This document shows, piece by piece, positions 46,455 to 55,149 of a stretch of DNA of 64,000 nucleotides. Below the pieces are notes generated by a model, which was given only the letters and a program-made list of their open reading frames with translations, was not told where the DNA came from and searched no databases. The DNA is from Bog-532 sp963732345 (GTDB lineage: Bacteria; Actinomycetota; Actinomycetes; Streptosporangiales; Streptosporangiaceae). The position numbers were made by a program, and so were the translations under genes. Position 1 is the stretch's first letter. Each line of letters opens with the position of its first letter. The DNA lies in assembly GCA_963732345.1 (NCBI GenBank), contig CAVSZI010000017.1, positions 310,001 through 374,000 on the forward strand, written 5' to 3'.

Positions 46455-46680
46455 CGGCTGGGCCGGTCGGTCACGCGCCGCGCTTTGAACATCTGCACGT
46501 CGTAGATGCTCGGCTCGATCGCCCGGACAACGGTTCGCACCATCAGCACCTCCTTGAATCGCCGCTCCAGGCGCGTCCTGCGCAGGGCCGCCGCATCGGG
46601 TGACACGCCGTCCGGCCGCCCGGCTTCGACGACCAGCTCGTCCCTGTAGCGCCGTGGTCGACAAACATACGGTACTCACT
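46451..46680 (-). pseudogene. C-terminal remnant of an adenylate-forming (PaaK-like) ligase, or 30-residue coupled ORF
   Basis: Reading upstream from TGA 46451-46453 gives RYRDELVVEAGRP..., then RRFKEVLMVRTVVRAIEPSI and YDVQMFKARRVTDRPSR. That ending (ELVVE...FKEVL...KARRVTDR) resembles the C-terminal domain of phenylacetate-CoA ligase-type enzymes. Near 46,665 the match shifts frame (EYRMFVDH). The rest of the enzyme is absent. However, ATG 46541-46543 has a perfect AGGAGG and would give a 30-residue product ending on the carbonic anhydrase ATG, so at minimum this segment supplies coupled translation. Confidence 0.45.
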
Positions 46681-47017
46681 TTCGGCTCTGGTATTTCGCG
46701 TACGACGGCTCCGGTCGCGTTCGGGATCGATGCGCAGCTCACGAAATTCGAAGACGGGCTCCGCAGCGATGAAGAGCTGATCACCGACGGTGAGCCGTTC
46801 AGCCGGGCCTGCACATCGCGCTGCATCAGGTTGTCGCGAGCCAGGCCCGAGGTCGACGAGGGCTGGCCTCCTCAGCAGAAGCCTTCCGGGGCCGGCCGGA
46901 CCGGATTGGGGATGCTCAGGCGGCACCATTTTCCCGCCGGTGGCTGTTACGTCCTGCATAAGCGTCAGAGCCCGAATGAGCGGAGAGGTCACATTGTCCC
47001 AGTCAAAGGAGGAATCG
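46455..47017. other. Gap upstream of the MFS pump
   Basis: Beyond the ligase remnant (46451-46680), about 340 bases to 47017 hold no convincing gene. AAAGGAGG before 47018 belongs to the MFS gene. Open frames here are overlaps in other phases. Confidence 0.5.
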
Positions 47018-48538
47018 ATGAGCGTACCGGGCACCGCGCCGCTGGGGGTGGCGGAGACGACCGACAAAGAGGCGAACCACGCTAGGCGGTGGTGGATTCT
47101 GGCCGTCCTGGGCGTCGCCCAGCTGATGGTCATCCTGGACAACACCGTCGTCAACATCGCGCTGCCTACGGCCCAGCACGCGCTCGCCTTCTCCAACGCC
47201 GACCGCCAGTGGGTCGTGACCGCCTACGCGCTCGCCTTCGGCAGCCTTCTCCTGCTCGGCGGCCGGATCGGCGACATCTTCGGGCGCAAGCGGACACTGA
47301 TCATCGGCCTGGCCGGGTTCGCCGGGGCCTCGGCCATCGGCGGAGCCTCGGTCAACTTCCCCATGCTGGTGACCGCCCGGACCGTGCAGGGCGCCTTCGG
47401 CGCACTGCTGGCCCCATCGGTCCTGGCCCTGCTGACCACTACCTTCACCGACTTCCGTGAACGCGCGAAGGCGTTCGCCATTTACGGCGGCATCGCCGGA
47501 GCCGGCGGGGCCCTGGGACTGCTGCTGGGCGGGATTCTCACTTCCTACGCGTCATGGCGCTGGACCCTCTACATCAACCTGGTCTTTGCCGCCTTTGCGA
47601 CTGCCGGCGCCCTGCTCTGGCTGAAGAACGACAAGGCCGCCGACCGCGATCCGTTGGACGTATCCGGGCTTCTCCTGGTCACTAGCGGTCTCTTCTGCCT
47701 GGTCTACGGCTTCTCTCACGCCGAGACCACCGCCTGGAGCAACCCCTTCACCATTGGTTTCCTGGTCTTCGGGGTGATCCTGCTGGCCGGCTTCGCCTTG
47801 CTCGAGCCGCGGGTGCGGCACCCGCTGCTGCCGCCCCGGATCGTGCTGAACAGGACGAGAGGCGGTTCGATACTGGCCATGCTGTTCGCCAGCATGGGGC
47901 TGTTCGGGGTCTTCCTGTTCCTCACCTATTACCTGCAGGAGACACTCAAGTTCAGCCCCGTCAAAACCGGCTTCGCCTTTCTCCCCATGATCGCCGGGCT
48001 CGTGGCGATGGCGCAGGTGTCCAACCGGGTGCTGCTGCCCCGATTCGGCCCCAAGGTGATCGTGCCGATCGGGCTGCTCATGAACGCCGCTGCGCTTTAC
48101 CTCCTGCATCTTGTCGGGCTGCACAGCTCGTACGTGAGCCAGGTGCTGCCCTACCTCGTGCTGCTAGGCCTCGGGTTCGGCCTGAGTCTCGCCCCCTCAT
48201 TCAGCACCGGCACCCTGGGCCTCAAGCCCCACGATGCCGGGGTGGGATCGGCCACCCTCAACACCGCCCAGCAGGTGGGCGGTTCGGTCGGCACGGCCCT
48301 GCTCAACACGCTCGCCGCCGGCGCCGCCACCGCATACCTGGCGGGCCGGGCGGTTACGCCGGTGAACCTGCAGGCGGCCGCGCTGCACAGCTACACCACA
48401 GCGTTCCTCTACTCGGCGCTGATCTTCGTCGTGGCCGCGGTAGTCGCGGGACTGGTGCTCCCAAGGGGCAACATGCACGCCCTGTCGGGGCCGGCCCCGG
48501 ACGCCACCGCCGCGGAACCGGCACCGATTCCCGGCTGA
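47018..48538 (+). CDS. MFS drug:H+ antiporter, DHA2 (EmrB/QacA) family
   Basis: 506 residues, 14 predicted helices. Motifs D1 VAQLMVILDNTVVNIALPTA, A GGRIGDIFGRKRTL, and C GGALGLLLGGILTSYASWRW are conserved. Exports drugs or toxic metabolites using the proton gradient; substrate unknown. ATG 47018 with AAAGGAGG five bases upstream. The final ~25 residues are a cytoplasmic Pro/Ala tail. No regulator gene is adjacent. Confidence 0.93.
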   Translation: MSVPGTAPLGVAETTDKEANHARRWWILAVLGVAQLMVILDNTVVNIALPTAQHALAFSNADRQWVVTAYALAFGSLLLLGGRIGDIFGRKRTLIIGLAGFAGASAIGGASVNFPMLVTARTVQGAFGALLAPSVLALLTTTFTDFRERAKAFAIYGGIAGAGGALGLLLGGILTSYASWRWTLYINLVFAAFATAGALLWLKNDKAADRDPLDVSGLLLVTSGLFCLVYGFSHAETTAWSNPFTIGFLVFGVILLAGFALLEPRVRHPLLPPRIVLNRTRGGSILAMLFASMGLFGVFLFLTYYLQETLKFSPVKTGFAFLPMIAGLVAMAQVSNRVLLPRFGPKVIVPIGLLMNAAALYLLHLVGLHSSYVSQVLPYLVLLGLGFGLSLAPSFSTGTLGLKPHDAGVGSATLNTAQQVGGSVGTALLNTLAAGAATAYLAGRAVTPVNLQAAALHSYTTAFLYSALIFVVAAVVAGLVLPRGNMHALSGPAPDATAAEPAPIPG

Positions 48539-48618
48539 ACGCGTTGGGGCCCGCTTGACGCCACGTCCGCCGCCCGCCGCCCGCCGAGGACATGGCGCCC
48601 CGTGAGGGGATTCGGGGC

Positions 48619-49131
48619 CTACGCCGGCCCGCTCCCCGGGTCTTGGTCGTGACTGAGCTGCGTGGCTATGGAGTGGGTCCAGGTCCGGACCTGGGCGGGG
48701 TCGCGCCAGTCGCCGGCCCGCTTCTTGGCCATGACGCTGGCGGGATAGCCCTTGGCGTCGGCGGCGAGACGGCCGCCGAAGGTGGTGTGGTCGCGGGCGT
48801 TGACCCGCTGCATCAGGGCCTGGACTCCCTTGACGGGCTGTATTGCGGTGTGGCTGGCGGAGTCGTCAAGAGGGCCACTGGAGAAGAAGTACGTCGGGTG
48901 CTGCCGGAGTTCCCGCGTGTGCCGCCGGACGAACCGGCGCGATTGCCTGTGCCACCGGGACGCGTACAGGGCGCCGCCCACGATGACGGCGTCGTAGTCA
49001 TTTATGTGCCGCACCTTGACGGGCGGCACGACATCAACCGTGAGGCCTTCGGCACGGAGATCGGTCCCCACCATTTCGGCTAGTTCCTGAGTGCCCCCGC
49101 GCGTCGAACCGTATGTAACCAGGACTCGCAT
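48619..49131 (-). CDS. Flavodoxin-domain protein
   Basis: 170 residues. FMN-binding flavodoxin fold related to HemG-type menaquinone-dependent protoporphyrinogen dehydrogenases: MRVLVTYGSTRGGTQELAEM (phosphate loop), YDAVIVGGALYASRWHRQSR, YFFSSGPLD, and TTFGGRLAADAKGYPASVMA. In actinobacteria such proteins are usually of unknown partner. ATG 49129-49131 has GGGAGG eight bases upstream. Convergent with the MFS gene. Confidence 0.88.
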   Translation of the reverse strand: MRVLVTYGSTRGGTQELAEMVGTDLRAEGLTVDVVPPVKVRHINDYDAVIVGGALYASRWHRQSRRFVRRHTRELRQHPTYFFSSGPLDDSASHTAIQPVKGVQALMQRVNARDHTTFGGRLAADAKGYPASVMAKKRAGDWRDPAQVRTWTHSIATQLSHDQDPGSGPA

Positions 49132-49219
49132 CGGGCACCTCCCTTCTTGCTTCCTACGCTCTACGCTGGCCTCGCCAGGTCCGCGCCGGTAGGGACGAAC
49201 GACCGGGGGTGCGGCAGAC

Positions 49220-49843
49220 CTAATCCCCGGCTGGCTTGGTGGCGATCCCTTCGAAGGTGTACCCGTCCGCGCTCGGGCGCTTGTGGTAATAGGTGCTGAG
49301 CTTGGTGAGCTCGAATCCGGCGTCGGCGACGAGATGGCCAATGGGCCGGTTGAGGTGGCAGCCTCCGAAGAGGCGGCGATTCAGCGGATCAAGCCGGTCC
49401 TGGCGGCGGGCCATCTTCGCGTCCGGTGACCGGCCGTGCTCCATGAAATGCAGCGCACCACCGGGACGGAGCACCCGACGGACTTCGGTGAGGGCCGCGC
49501 TCACGTCGGGGATCGTGCACAGAGTCCACGTGCTGAGGACGTGGTCGATGCTTCCGTCCGCCAAGGGCAACGTCTGGGCGTCCAGCCCGATGTACTCGAT
49601 CGGCACCGGGCTCGCAGCAACTCGTTTCGCCGCCAGTTTGCGGCCGGCGGTGGCGGGATCGACTGCCCAGACGTGTGTCAGGCCGGGCGGGTAATACGGC
49701 ACGTTGCGTCCCGAGCCGAAACCGATCTCGAGCACGTCGCCGGCCAGCCCGCTGGTGACGCGGGTGCGCAGACGGCCGAGTTCGGCGCCGCCCATGACAA
49801 TGTTGATGCAGCGCGGAAGGATCTGGTTCTCGTACAGGCCCAC
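49220..49843 (-). CDS. Class I SAM-dependent methyltransferase
   Basis: 207 residues. Motif I GDVLEIGFGSGRNVPYYPPG, motif II region EYIGLDAQTLPLADGSIDHV, then EVRRVLRPGGALHFMEHG, as in UbiE/phospholipid-type methyltransferases; acceptor unknown. GTG 49841-49843 has no good Shine-Dalgarno, and the region around it is tandemly duplicated (41-base unit), so the native 5' end may have been altered. Same direction as the flavodoxin gene, 88 bases upstream of it. Confidence 0.85.
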   Translation of the reverse strand: MGLYENQILPRCINIVMGGAELGRLRTRVTSGLAGDVLEIGFGSGRNVPYYPPGLTHVWAVDPATAGRKLAAKRVAASPVPIEYIGLDAQTLPLADGSIDHVLSTWTLCTIPDVSAALTEVRRVLRPGGALHFMEHGRSPDAKMARRQDRLDPLNRRLFGGCHLNRPIGHLVADAGFELTKLSTYYHKRPSADGYTFEGIATKPAGD

Positions 49844-49918
49844 GTTCGCCAGTGTGGCACCAGGCCGCCGGTCCTCGTGCCCACGTTCGCCAGTGTGGCA
49901 CCAGGCCGCCGGTCCTCG
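49839..49918. repeat. 41-base tandem duplication at the methyltransferase start
   Basis: CCCACGTTCGCCAGTGTGGC begins at 49839 and 49880; 39 of 41 bases are shown twice without change. The inner copy contains the GTG start codon. The duplicate puts a second GTG out of frame upstream. Confidence 0.85.
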
Positions 49919-50161
49919 CGAAGGCGAACCGCCAACCGTGAGATGTCGGCCTCAGGCCGCTAGAGGTTCCTGCGTGCGATGGCTGATCTGGCGGGTGCCA
50001 GAGGGTGCGGAGGTTCTCCCAGTCGGGATAGCGTTCGGCCATCCGGGCGGCGATGCCGGCCGCGGTGGTCGTGGTTCCGCCTCTCTGGACGCCCAACGGT
50101 CATTTGGATTTCGGTCATTCGCCGCATGCGCCGGGCGGCCGGAAGAAGTACCCTTCACGAC
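49844..50161. other. Gap between methyltransferase and SRPBCC gene
   Basis: 318 bases. Contains the 41-base duplicate, and on the minus strand a short frame beginning MAERYPDWENLRTLWHPPD (ATG near 50,044) that looks protein-like but is unrecognised and runs into the duplicate. The SRPBCC promoter must lie in the last 60 bases. Confidence 0.45.
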
Positions 50162-50629
50162 GTGACTTCGACCCGTGTCGCGCGGCGCATCGACGCTCCC
50201 CGCGCGGATATCTACCAGGCCCTTCTCGACGCGCAAGCGATCGCGAGGTGGAGGGTGCCGAACGGCATGACCAGCGAGGTGCATGAATTCGACGCCCGCG
50301 AAGGCGGCTCGTTCCGAGTATCGCTCGCCTACGACGCGCCGGACGCGGCCGGCAAGTCTGCCGCGCACACCGATACGTATCACGGGCATTTCGCGCGGCT
50401 GGTGCCGGACGAGCAGGTCGTCGAGGTACTCGAGTTCGAGACGGCGGACCCGGACCTGTCCGGCGAGATGACGATGACGACGACGCTGACCGACGTGGAC
50501 GGCGGCACCGAGGTCCTCGTCGTGCACGAAGGGATACCGCGGGGCGTTTCCGCCACCGACAACGAGATGGGCACGCGGATGGCGCTCGACAATCTTGCTG
50601 CCCTGGTGGAGCCGTCGGACCGAAGCTAG
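50162..50629 (+). CDS. SRPBCC/AHSA1-type protein
   Basis: 155 residues. AHA1-like START-fold: TSTRVARRIDAPRADIYQAL, AIARWRVPNGMTSEVHEFDA, GGSFRVSLAYDAP, FARLVPDEQVVEVLEFETAD, and TRMALDNLAALVEP. Often an activator of Hsp90-like proteins in eukaryotes, but bacterial members are ligand-binding proteins of unknown role. GTG 50162 lacks a near Shine-Dalgarno. Confidence 0.87.
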   Translation: MTSTRVARRIDAPRADIYQALLDAQAIARWRVPNGMTSEVHEFDAREGGSFRVSLAYDAPDAAGKSAAHTDTYHGHFARLVPDEQVVEVLEFETADPDLSGEMTMTTTLTDVDGGTEVLVVHEGIPRGVSATDNEMGTRMALDNLAALVEPSDRS

Positions 50630-50668
50630 CTACCGCGCGGGGCCGGAGGGGCGGCTCCGGGCGGACAA

Positions 50669-51754
50669 TCAGCCTGGGTTACGCGGGAGGTGGCCGCCGC
50701 TGACCAGGGAGGCGGTACCGCCGACGTTGCCGGCCTGCGTCATCGCCGCCTCAGCACCGGTCTGGCCGAGCACGTGCCGGTCGAAGAAAGCGAGGGTGAC
50801 GCGGCCGACGACCGCCTCCACCGGGTTCGCTCCCTCGTACGGGGCCAGATGGCCGGCGCCGAGAAGGTTGAGGTAATACCTGGTACCCGCCCCGTCCGTG
50901 CCATACAGCCGCACGCTCGCCGACGGCGGGTTGATCGTGTCCGCGTTGCCCTGTACGAACAGCATCGGCGGCGCCGCGTGCGCGAAATACTGCCCTGGCA
51001 TCGGGGGCCATTCCGCGCCCGAGAGGACGGCCGCGGCTTTCACCCTGTCATCCGTACAGCAGGTGTTGGCCACGAGGGCCGCTACGGTGTCGCCGCCGTC
51101 GGACTGGCCCGCTGCGGCGATCTCCTGGCTGTTCAGCAGGCCGGACAAGAGATTATCTGGCTGCGCGCTGAGCGTCAGCAGAGTGCTGAGCACGAAGGAC
51201 ATGTCCGCCGGCTGGTTCACGAGGTCTTGTTCGTTTGCGGCCGTACCGAGCTGGCAGTTGGTGTTCGGGAAGGTCACCGCCGCGACCACGTAGCCGGCGC
51301 TGGCCCAGATCCGCAGGAGGTCCTCATAGGACTCGGTGCACTGCTGGAACCCGGGAGCGAACAGGAGCAGCGGGAGCGGACCAGTGGCCGGATGCGCGGC
51401 TGATCCCGCCGCTGAGCCCGGGGCCAGCGGATATTGGACCGCGGTCACCAGCGTGCGCGCGTCTAGGTACTGACCAGTCGGGCCGTTACGGGCCGGCTCG
51501 GTGAAGATCATCTGCTGCTCGCCGACCTGGTAGCTGCTGGCGGTACCAATGGGGGCGGCGCTGGGGGAAGGGCTGCTGGAGGGGGTGGGGCTGCTGGGGG
51601 GGCTGGCGGCGGCCCGGGTGGATGCCACCCGTGATGACGACGCCGCGTGCGGCCGCGCGGGAGCCGCGCAGGCGGCCAGCGGGAGGGCGGCGAGGATGAC
51701 GGTGATGACCCCACTGGCGAGGATCAGCCGGGTTCGCCGGGCAGCCGATAGCAC
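50669..51754 (-). CDS. Lipoprotein alpha/beta-hydrolase
   Basis: 361 residues. N-terminal signal peptide with lipobox LPLAAC (Cys at residue 29), so attached to the outer face of the membrane. A Ser/Pro-rich linker (SPPSSPTPSSSPSPSA) then an alpha/beta-hydrolase fold: LLLFAPGFQQCTESYEDLLR, nucleophile in AAAGQSDGGDTVAAL, and C-terminal HLAPYEG with the catalytic His. Two CC/C pairs (NTNC, NTCC) suggest disulfides. Related to platelet-activating-factor acetylhydrolase/dienelactone-type enzymes; substrate unknown. GTG 51752-51754. Confidence 0.87.
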   Translation of the reverse strand: MLSAARRTRLILASGVITVILAALPLAACAAPARPHAASSSRVASTRAAASPPSSPTPSSSPSPSAAPIGTASSYQVGEQQMIFTEPARNGPTGQYLDARTLVTAVQYPLAPGSAAGSAAHPATGPLPLLLFAPGFQQCTESYEDLLRIWASAGYVVAAVTFPNTNCQLGTAANEQDLVNQPADMSFVLSTLLTLSAQPDNLLSGLLNSQEIAAAGQSDGGDTVAALVANTCCTDDRVKAAAVLSGAEWPPMPGQYFAHAAPPMLFVQGNADTINPPSASVRLYGTDGAGTRYYLNLLGAGHLAPYEGANPVEAVVGRVTLAFFDRHVLGQTGAEAAMTQAGNVGGTASLVSGGHLPRNPG

Positions 51755-51889
51755 CGATGCAGCCTAGCCTCCCGCGTGCAGTGCCGGTGCGCGACCGGCC
51801 GGCGGTGGGGCGGATTGCGGCCACCCCGGTATCGATCCGGCCAGCGCGCCGGAAATGTCGCTGCCCGTCGTGCTGGCGAGCCGTGGCGG

Positions 51890-52675
51890 CTAGTCGAATC
51901 GGCGGGCGCTGGGGTAGCGCTGGCCGCCGTCGACGACGATGTTGGCCCCGGTGATCCACGAGGCCCGTTCCGACAGCAGGAAGGCCACCACGTCGGCGAC
52001 CTCCTGCGGGCGCCCCAGCCGGCCGAAGGGAAACTGGGTGGCCACGAAGGTGTCGAAGTCGGCGGGATGGTCGCGGGCGAAGGTTTCCCAGGAACCGCCG
52101 GGAAACACAATGGAGCCCGGGCTGACGGCGTTGACGCGGACGCGCGCGGGCGCCAGCTCCTGCGCGGCGGTCGCGGCGAGCTGGATTTGCGCGGCCTTGG
52201 CGGCCGCATACGCGGTACGCGGCGCAGGCCGCATACCGGTGATCGAGGAGATGATCACTACCGCGCCGTGGCCGCTGGCCCGCAGCCAGGGCAGCCCCGC
52301 CCGGATCAGTTCCGCGGCGTGCCCGGCGTTGAGTGCGAACGTCGCGGTGAACTCACCGGGAGCGGCATTGCCCAGGTTGCCGCCGCCGACGGTGCCGCCC
52401 GCGTTGGCGACCAGGTGATCCAGGCCACCGAACTCGGCGGCGATCTCCTCCACCGCCCGGCCCAGCGCGGCCGTGCCGGTCACATCGGCCGCCGCGGTAG
52501 CCACCGGCACGTCATGGCGGCTCAGGTACTGCGCGGCCGCGGCCAGGCCGGCGGCGTCACGGGCGACCAGCCCGACGGCTGCTCCCTCGGCGGCCAGGGC
52601 GTCAGCGACCGCCAGGCCAATGCCCCGGCTTCCCCCGGTGATCAGCACGCGGCTGCCGCGCAGGCCCAAGTCCAT
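51890..52675 (-). CDS. Short-chain dehydrogenase/reductase
   Basis: 261 residues. VLITGGSRGIGLAVADAL, LVARDAAG, catalytic Ser in VIISSITGMRPAP and YAAAKAAQIQL, ending ASWITGANIVVDGGQ. FabG-like. ATG 52673-52675 has AGGAGG at ideal spacing, and its A is shared with the stop of the truncated LysR gene (TGATG). The LysR remnant may therefore still drive its translation. Confidence 0.9.
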   Translation of the reverse strand: MDLGLRGSRVLITGGSRGIGLAVADALAAEGAAVGLVARDAAGLAAAAQYLSRHDVPVATAAADVTGTAALGRAVEEIAAEFGGLDHLVANAGGTVGGGNLGNAAPGEFTATFALNAGHAAELIRAGLPWLRASGHGAVVIISSITGMRPAPRTAYAAAKAAQIQLAATAAQELAPARVRVNAVSPGSIVFPGGSWETFARDHPADFDTFVATQFPFGRLGRPQEVADVVAFLLSERASWITGANIVVDGGQRYPSARRFD

Positions 52676-53010
52676 CAACGCCTCCTCTGGAGCCCCGCGC
52701 CGGTGTCGGCCTTGACCGCCAGGACCAGTTTCGGGCCGGGGCCGGCGGCGCGTTGCGCCCGCCGCCCGGCCGCTTCCAGGGCGTCCAGCGCGACGCGGGC
52801 CTGCTCCAGCAGCACCGTCCCGGCTGGGGTCAGCGCGACGCTGCGGGTGGATCGCGCGAGCAGGGTGACGCCCAGCTCTGCCTCCAGCTTGCGGATCGCG
52901 CGTGACAGCGGCGGGGAGGCGATTCCCAGCCGCTCAGCGGCACGGGCGAAGTTGAGCTCCTCCGCGACAGCGACGAAGTAACGCAGCGATCGGGACTCCA
53001 CCACGCCCAC
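52675..53010 (-). pseudogene. LysR regulator truncated after the linker helix
   Basis: 111 residues. N-terminal winged helix and linker are intact (SRSLRYFVAVAEELNFARAA, ERLGIASPPLSRAIRKLEAE, LTPAGTVLLEQARVALDALE), then GPKLVLAVKADTGAGL, the first strand of the effector domain, and after it only QRRR and TGA. About 190 residues of effector domain are gone, with the join at the Shine-Dalgarno of the SDR gene. A DNA-binding stub could still be made. Confidence 0.8.
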
Positions 53011-53038
53011 CTCCTACCCCTCAGCCCCCGGCATAATA

Positions 53039-53053
53039 TTACCCTGAGGGTAA
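53039..53053. promoter_or_regulatory. Perfect palindrome upstream of the LysR remnant
   Basis: TTACCCTGAGGGTAA, seven bases each side of a central G, 29 bases ahead of the LysR start and within an AT-rich ATAATATT segment. Good candidate for the LysR operator and a divergent promoter. Confidence 0.6.
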
Positions 53054-53059
53054 CAACGA

Positions 53060-53143
53060 GTGCCCGGCACCGAGCCGATCCCCGGCAAGGTCACTCCCGC
53101 CCAGGTCTTCGAGGAGGCGAGAAAGGCGCGAGGCGGTATCTGA
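53060..53143 (+). pseudogene. 27-codon remnant divergent from LysR
   Basis: GTG 53060 opens VPGTEPIPGKVTPAQVFEEA then RKARGGI and TGA. It begins just beyond the palindrome, where a LysR-controlled gene would be expected, and ends at the stop of the next remnant. The residues look protein-like but no family is recognised. Probably what remains of the LysR target gene. Confidence 0.3.
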
Positions 53144-53843
53144 TCACGGCGCAGGCCCCGGCGCAGCGGCCAGCAGCTCGGTCAGGAAGGCCCGGCCCGC
53201 CCTCGACAGCGGCCTCCTGGCCGCGGTCGCCACCGAGACCGGCCAGCTCAGCTGCGCGCCCGCGACCCTGATCGTCGGCAGGTCCGGCAGGCTGGCCGCG
53301 AACGACTCCGGCAGGAAAGCCACTCCGAGCCCGTTGCGCACCAGGCTGGCCGCGGTGCCAAAGTCAGCTACCTCGAACCGCACTTCGCGCCCCAGCCCGG
53401 CCGTGGCAAACGCCCGGTCCGCCACCCCCCGATTGCCCCACCCGGGCGTGAAGTCGATGAACGGCTCACCGGCCAGCTGGCCCAGGGTGGCCTGCTGCCG
53501 CCGGGCGAGCGCATGGCGGGGCGGGCAGGCGAGCAGCAATGGCTCCGCACTGACCGGGGCGAGGTTCAGCCCGGCGGGCGGCCGGCCGGGCAGCGACAGC
53601 AGCGCCAGGTCCAGGTCCCCGGAGAGCACCTCGCCGGCCAGCCCCGCGGACCCGGCCGAGGACAGCCGGAGCCGCACCAGCACGCGGGGCTGCGCCACAT
53701 AGAACCGACCGAGCAGCCCGGGGAGATCCAGCCTGCCGGTCGACTGCATGGTGCCTATGGTCAGCGTCCCGCGCAGTCCCGCGCGGGCCTCGTGGACCGC
53801 GTCCCTGGCCGCCTGGGCCGCGGCGAGGGTTGCGCGCGCCTTG
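53144..53843 (-). pseudogene. LysR regulator lacking its DNA-binding domain
   Basis: Encodes most of a LysR effector domain: RGTLTIGTMQSTGRLDLPGL, GLAGEVLSGDLDLALLSLPG, PLLLACPPRHALARRQQATL, ASLVRNGLGVAFLPESFAAS. Upstream, the linker-helix codons (ATLAAAQAARDAVHEARAGL) are still visible to about 53,843, but the helix-turn-helix is absent; the sequence passes directly into an MFS gene on the other strand at a GC palindrome. It differs from the LysR remnant at 52675-53010, so two regulators are broken here. Confidence 0.75.
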
Positions 53844-53850
53844 GCGCGCG
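53833..53850. other. Deletion junction at a palindrome between LysR and MFS genes
   Basis: CGCGCGCCTTGGCGCGCG is a perfect 8-2-8 palindrome. LysR linker sequence lies immediately on its left (minus strand) and MFS transmembrane sequence on its right (plus strand). The two genes were evidently divergent; the missing part is both N-termini and the intergenic promoter. Confidence 0.65.
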
Positions 53851-54932
53851 ATCATTTCGATGCGGCGATGGTCACGGTGATCTTCGCCGCCTATGCGGCC
53901 GGTGTGGTGGCGAGCCTGCTGATGGCGGGCCACGTATCCGACTGGCTGGGCCGGCGCCGAATAGTGGCGGCCGCGGTCGGCATCAATATCGCCGCCGGGC
54001 TCATCTTCCTCGCCTGGCCGACCGTCACCGGGCTGCTCATCGGCCGCGTGGTATCCGGTATCAGCGCCGGGCTGCTCACCGCGACCGCGACCGCGTACCT
54101 CACCGAACTGCATAGCTCCTCCCGGCCGGGCATGCCTTCCGCGCGGGCCGAGTTCGTCTCGACCGCGGCCAACCTCGGCGGTCTTGGGTTCGGGGCGCTG
54201 CTGGCGGGGTTCCTGGCCGAATACGGCGCTTCGCCGCTGGTGCTGCCCTATCTGGTGGCTGAGGGACTCATGCTGGCCGGCGCGATCGCCCTGGCCGCGG
54301 CGCCAGAGACCGTGGCGCGGCCGGACCGCCGGCCGCGCTACCGCCCGCAGCGACTGCGAATCCCGGCGGGCCAGCGCCAGGTGTTTTACGCAGCCGGGCT
54401 GGCCGCGGCCGCCGCGTTCGCCTTGTTCGGGCTATTCACCTCGCTGGCCCCGGGATTTATCGCCGGGACCCTGCACCAGAGCTCGCATGCCCTGGCCGGG
54501 TTGGCCACGTTCATCGTGTTCGGCGCGGCCGCCCTGGCCCAAATCGCGGTCGGCCGGCTACCGGTGCCGCGAGGCCGGCAGGCCGGGCTCGGTCTCGCCG
54601 TGCTGGCCGCCGGGGTGGCGGCCGTGACGGCGGCGGTGTGGCTGCCGAGCCTGGCACTGTTCCTGGCGGGCGGCGCGGTGGCCGGCGCTGGCGCCGGCGC
54701 CGCCTTCAAGACGTCCATCACGACCGCGGTGTCGATCGCCCCGGCCGGCGCCAGGGGCGAGACCCTGGCCGGGATGTTCGTGGCCGCTTACCTCGGCCTG
54801 ACCGTCCCCGTCGTGGGCCTGGGCATCGCTACCCAATTCGTCACAGCAAGGGCAGCGGTCCTCGGGTTCGCCGCCGTCCTGATCGCCGCGGTCGCCGCGG
54901 TCAGCCGCAGTCTCGCTGCTCCGCCAGCGTGA
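53850..54932 (+). pseudogene. MFS transporter lacking its first helix
   Basis: From DHFDAAMVTVIFAAYAAGVV onward this is a good MFS permease with 11 remaining helices: motif A GHVSDWLGRRRI, then GLLIGRVVSGISAGLLTATA and EFVSTAANLGGLGFGALLAG. The normal N-terminus with helix 1 is replaced by antisense LysR sequence. The frame is open to a GTG at 53748, but that start lies inside the LysR remnant. A product from an internal ATG (53874) would lack helix 1. Confidence 0.7.
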
Positions 54933-55149
54933 CACCCCACCCGGGGGCCAGCACACGGACGCGGGTCAAAGACTCTTGCCCGGATCTTCCTGCTGGCTTT
55001 TTCGGCCCTTGACCTTTCGCCGCCGCATGCTGTTCCGGCTGCCCTCAGGTCGTGCGGCCGGAATTTGCCGCGCCAGCATGGGCTTGTAGCCGGGCGGGGA
55101 TAGCCGGGCTTTCGGTGAGCCGCGCAGAGAGCCGAGGAGAGAGCAAGCT

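Noticed and set aside
48539..48618. Terminator between MFS and flavodoxin genes
   Set aside because: GC-rich with repeated CCGCCCG, but no convincing stem could be drawn.
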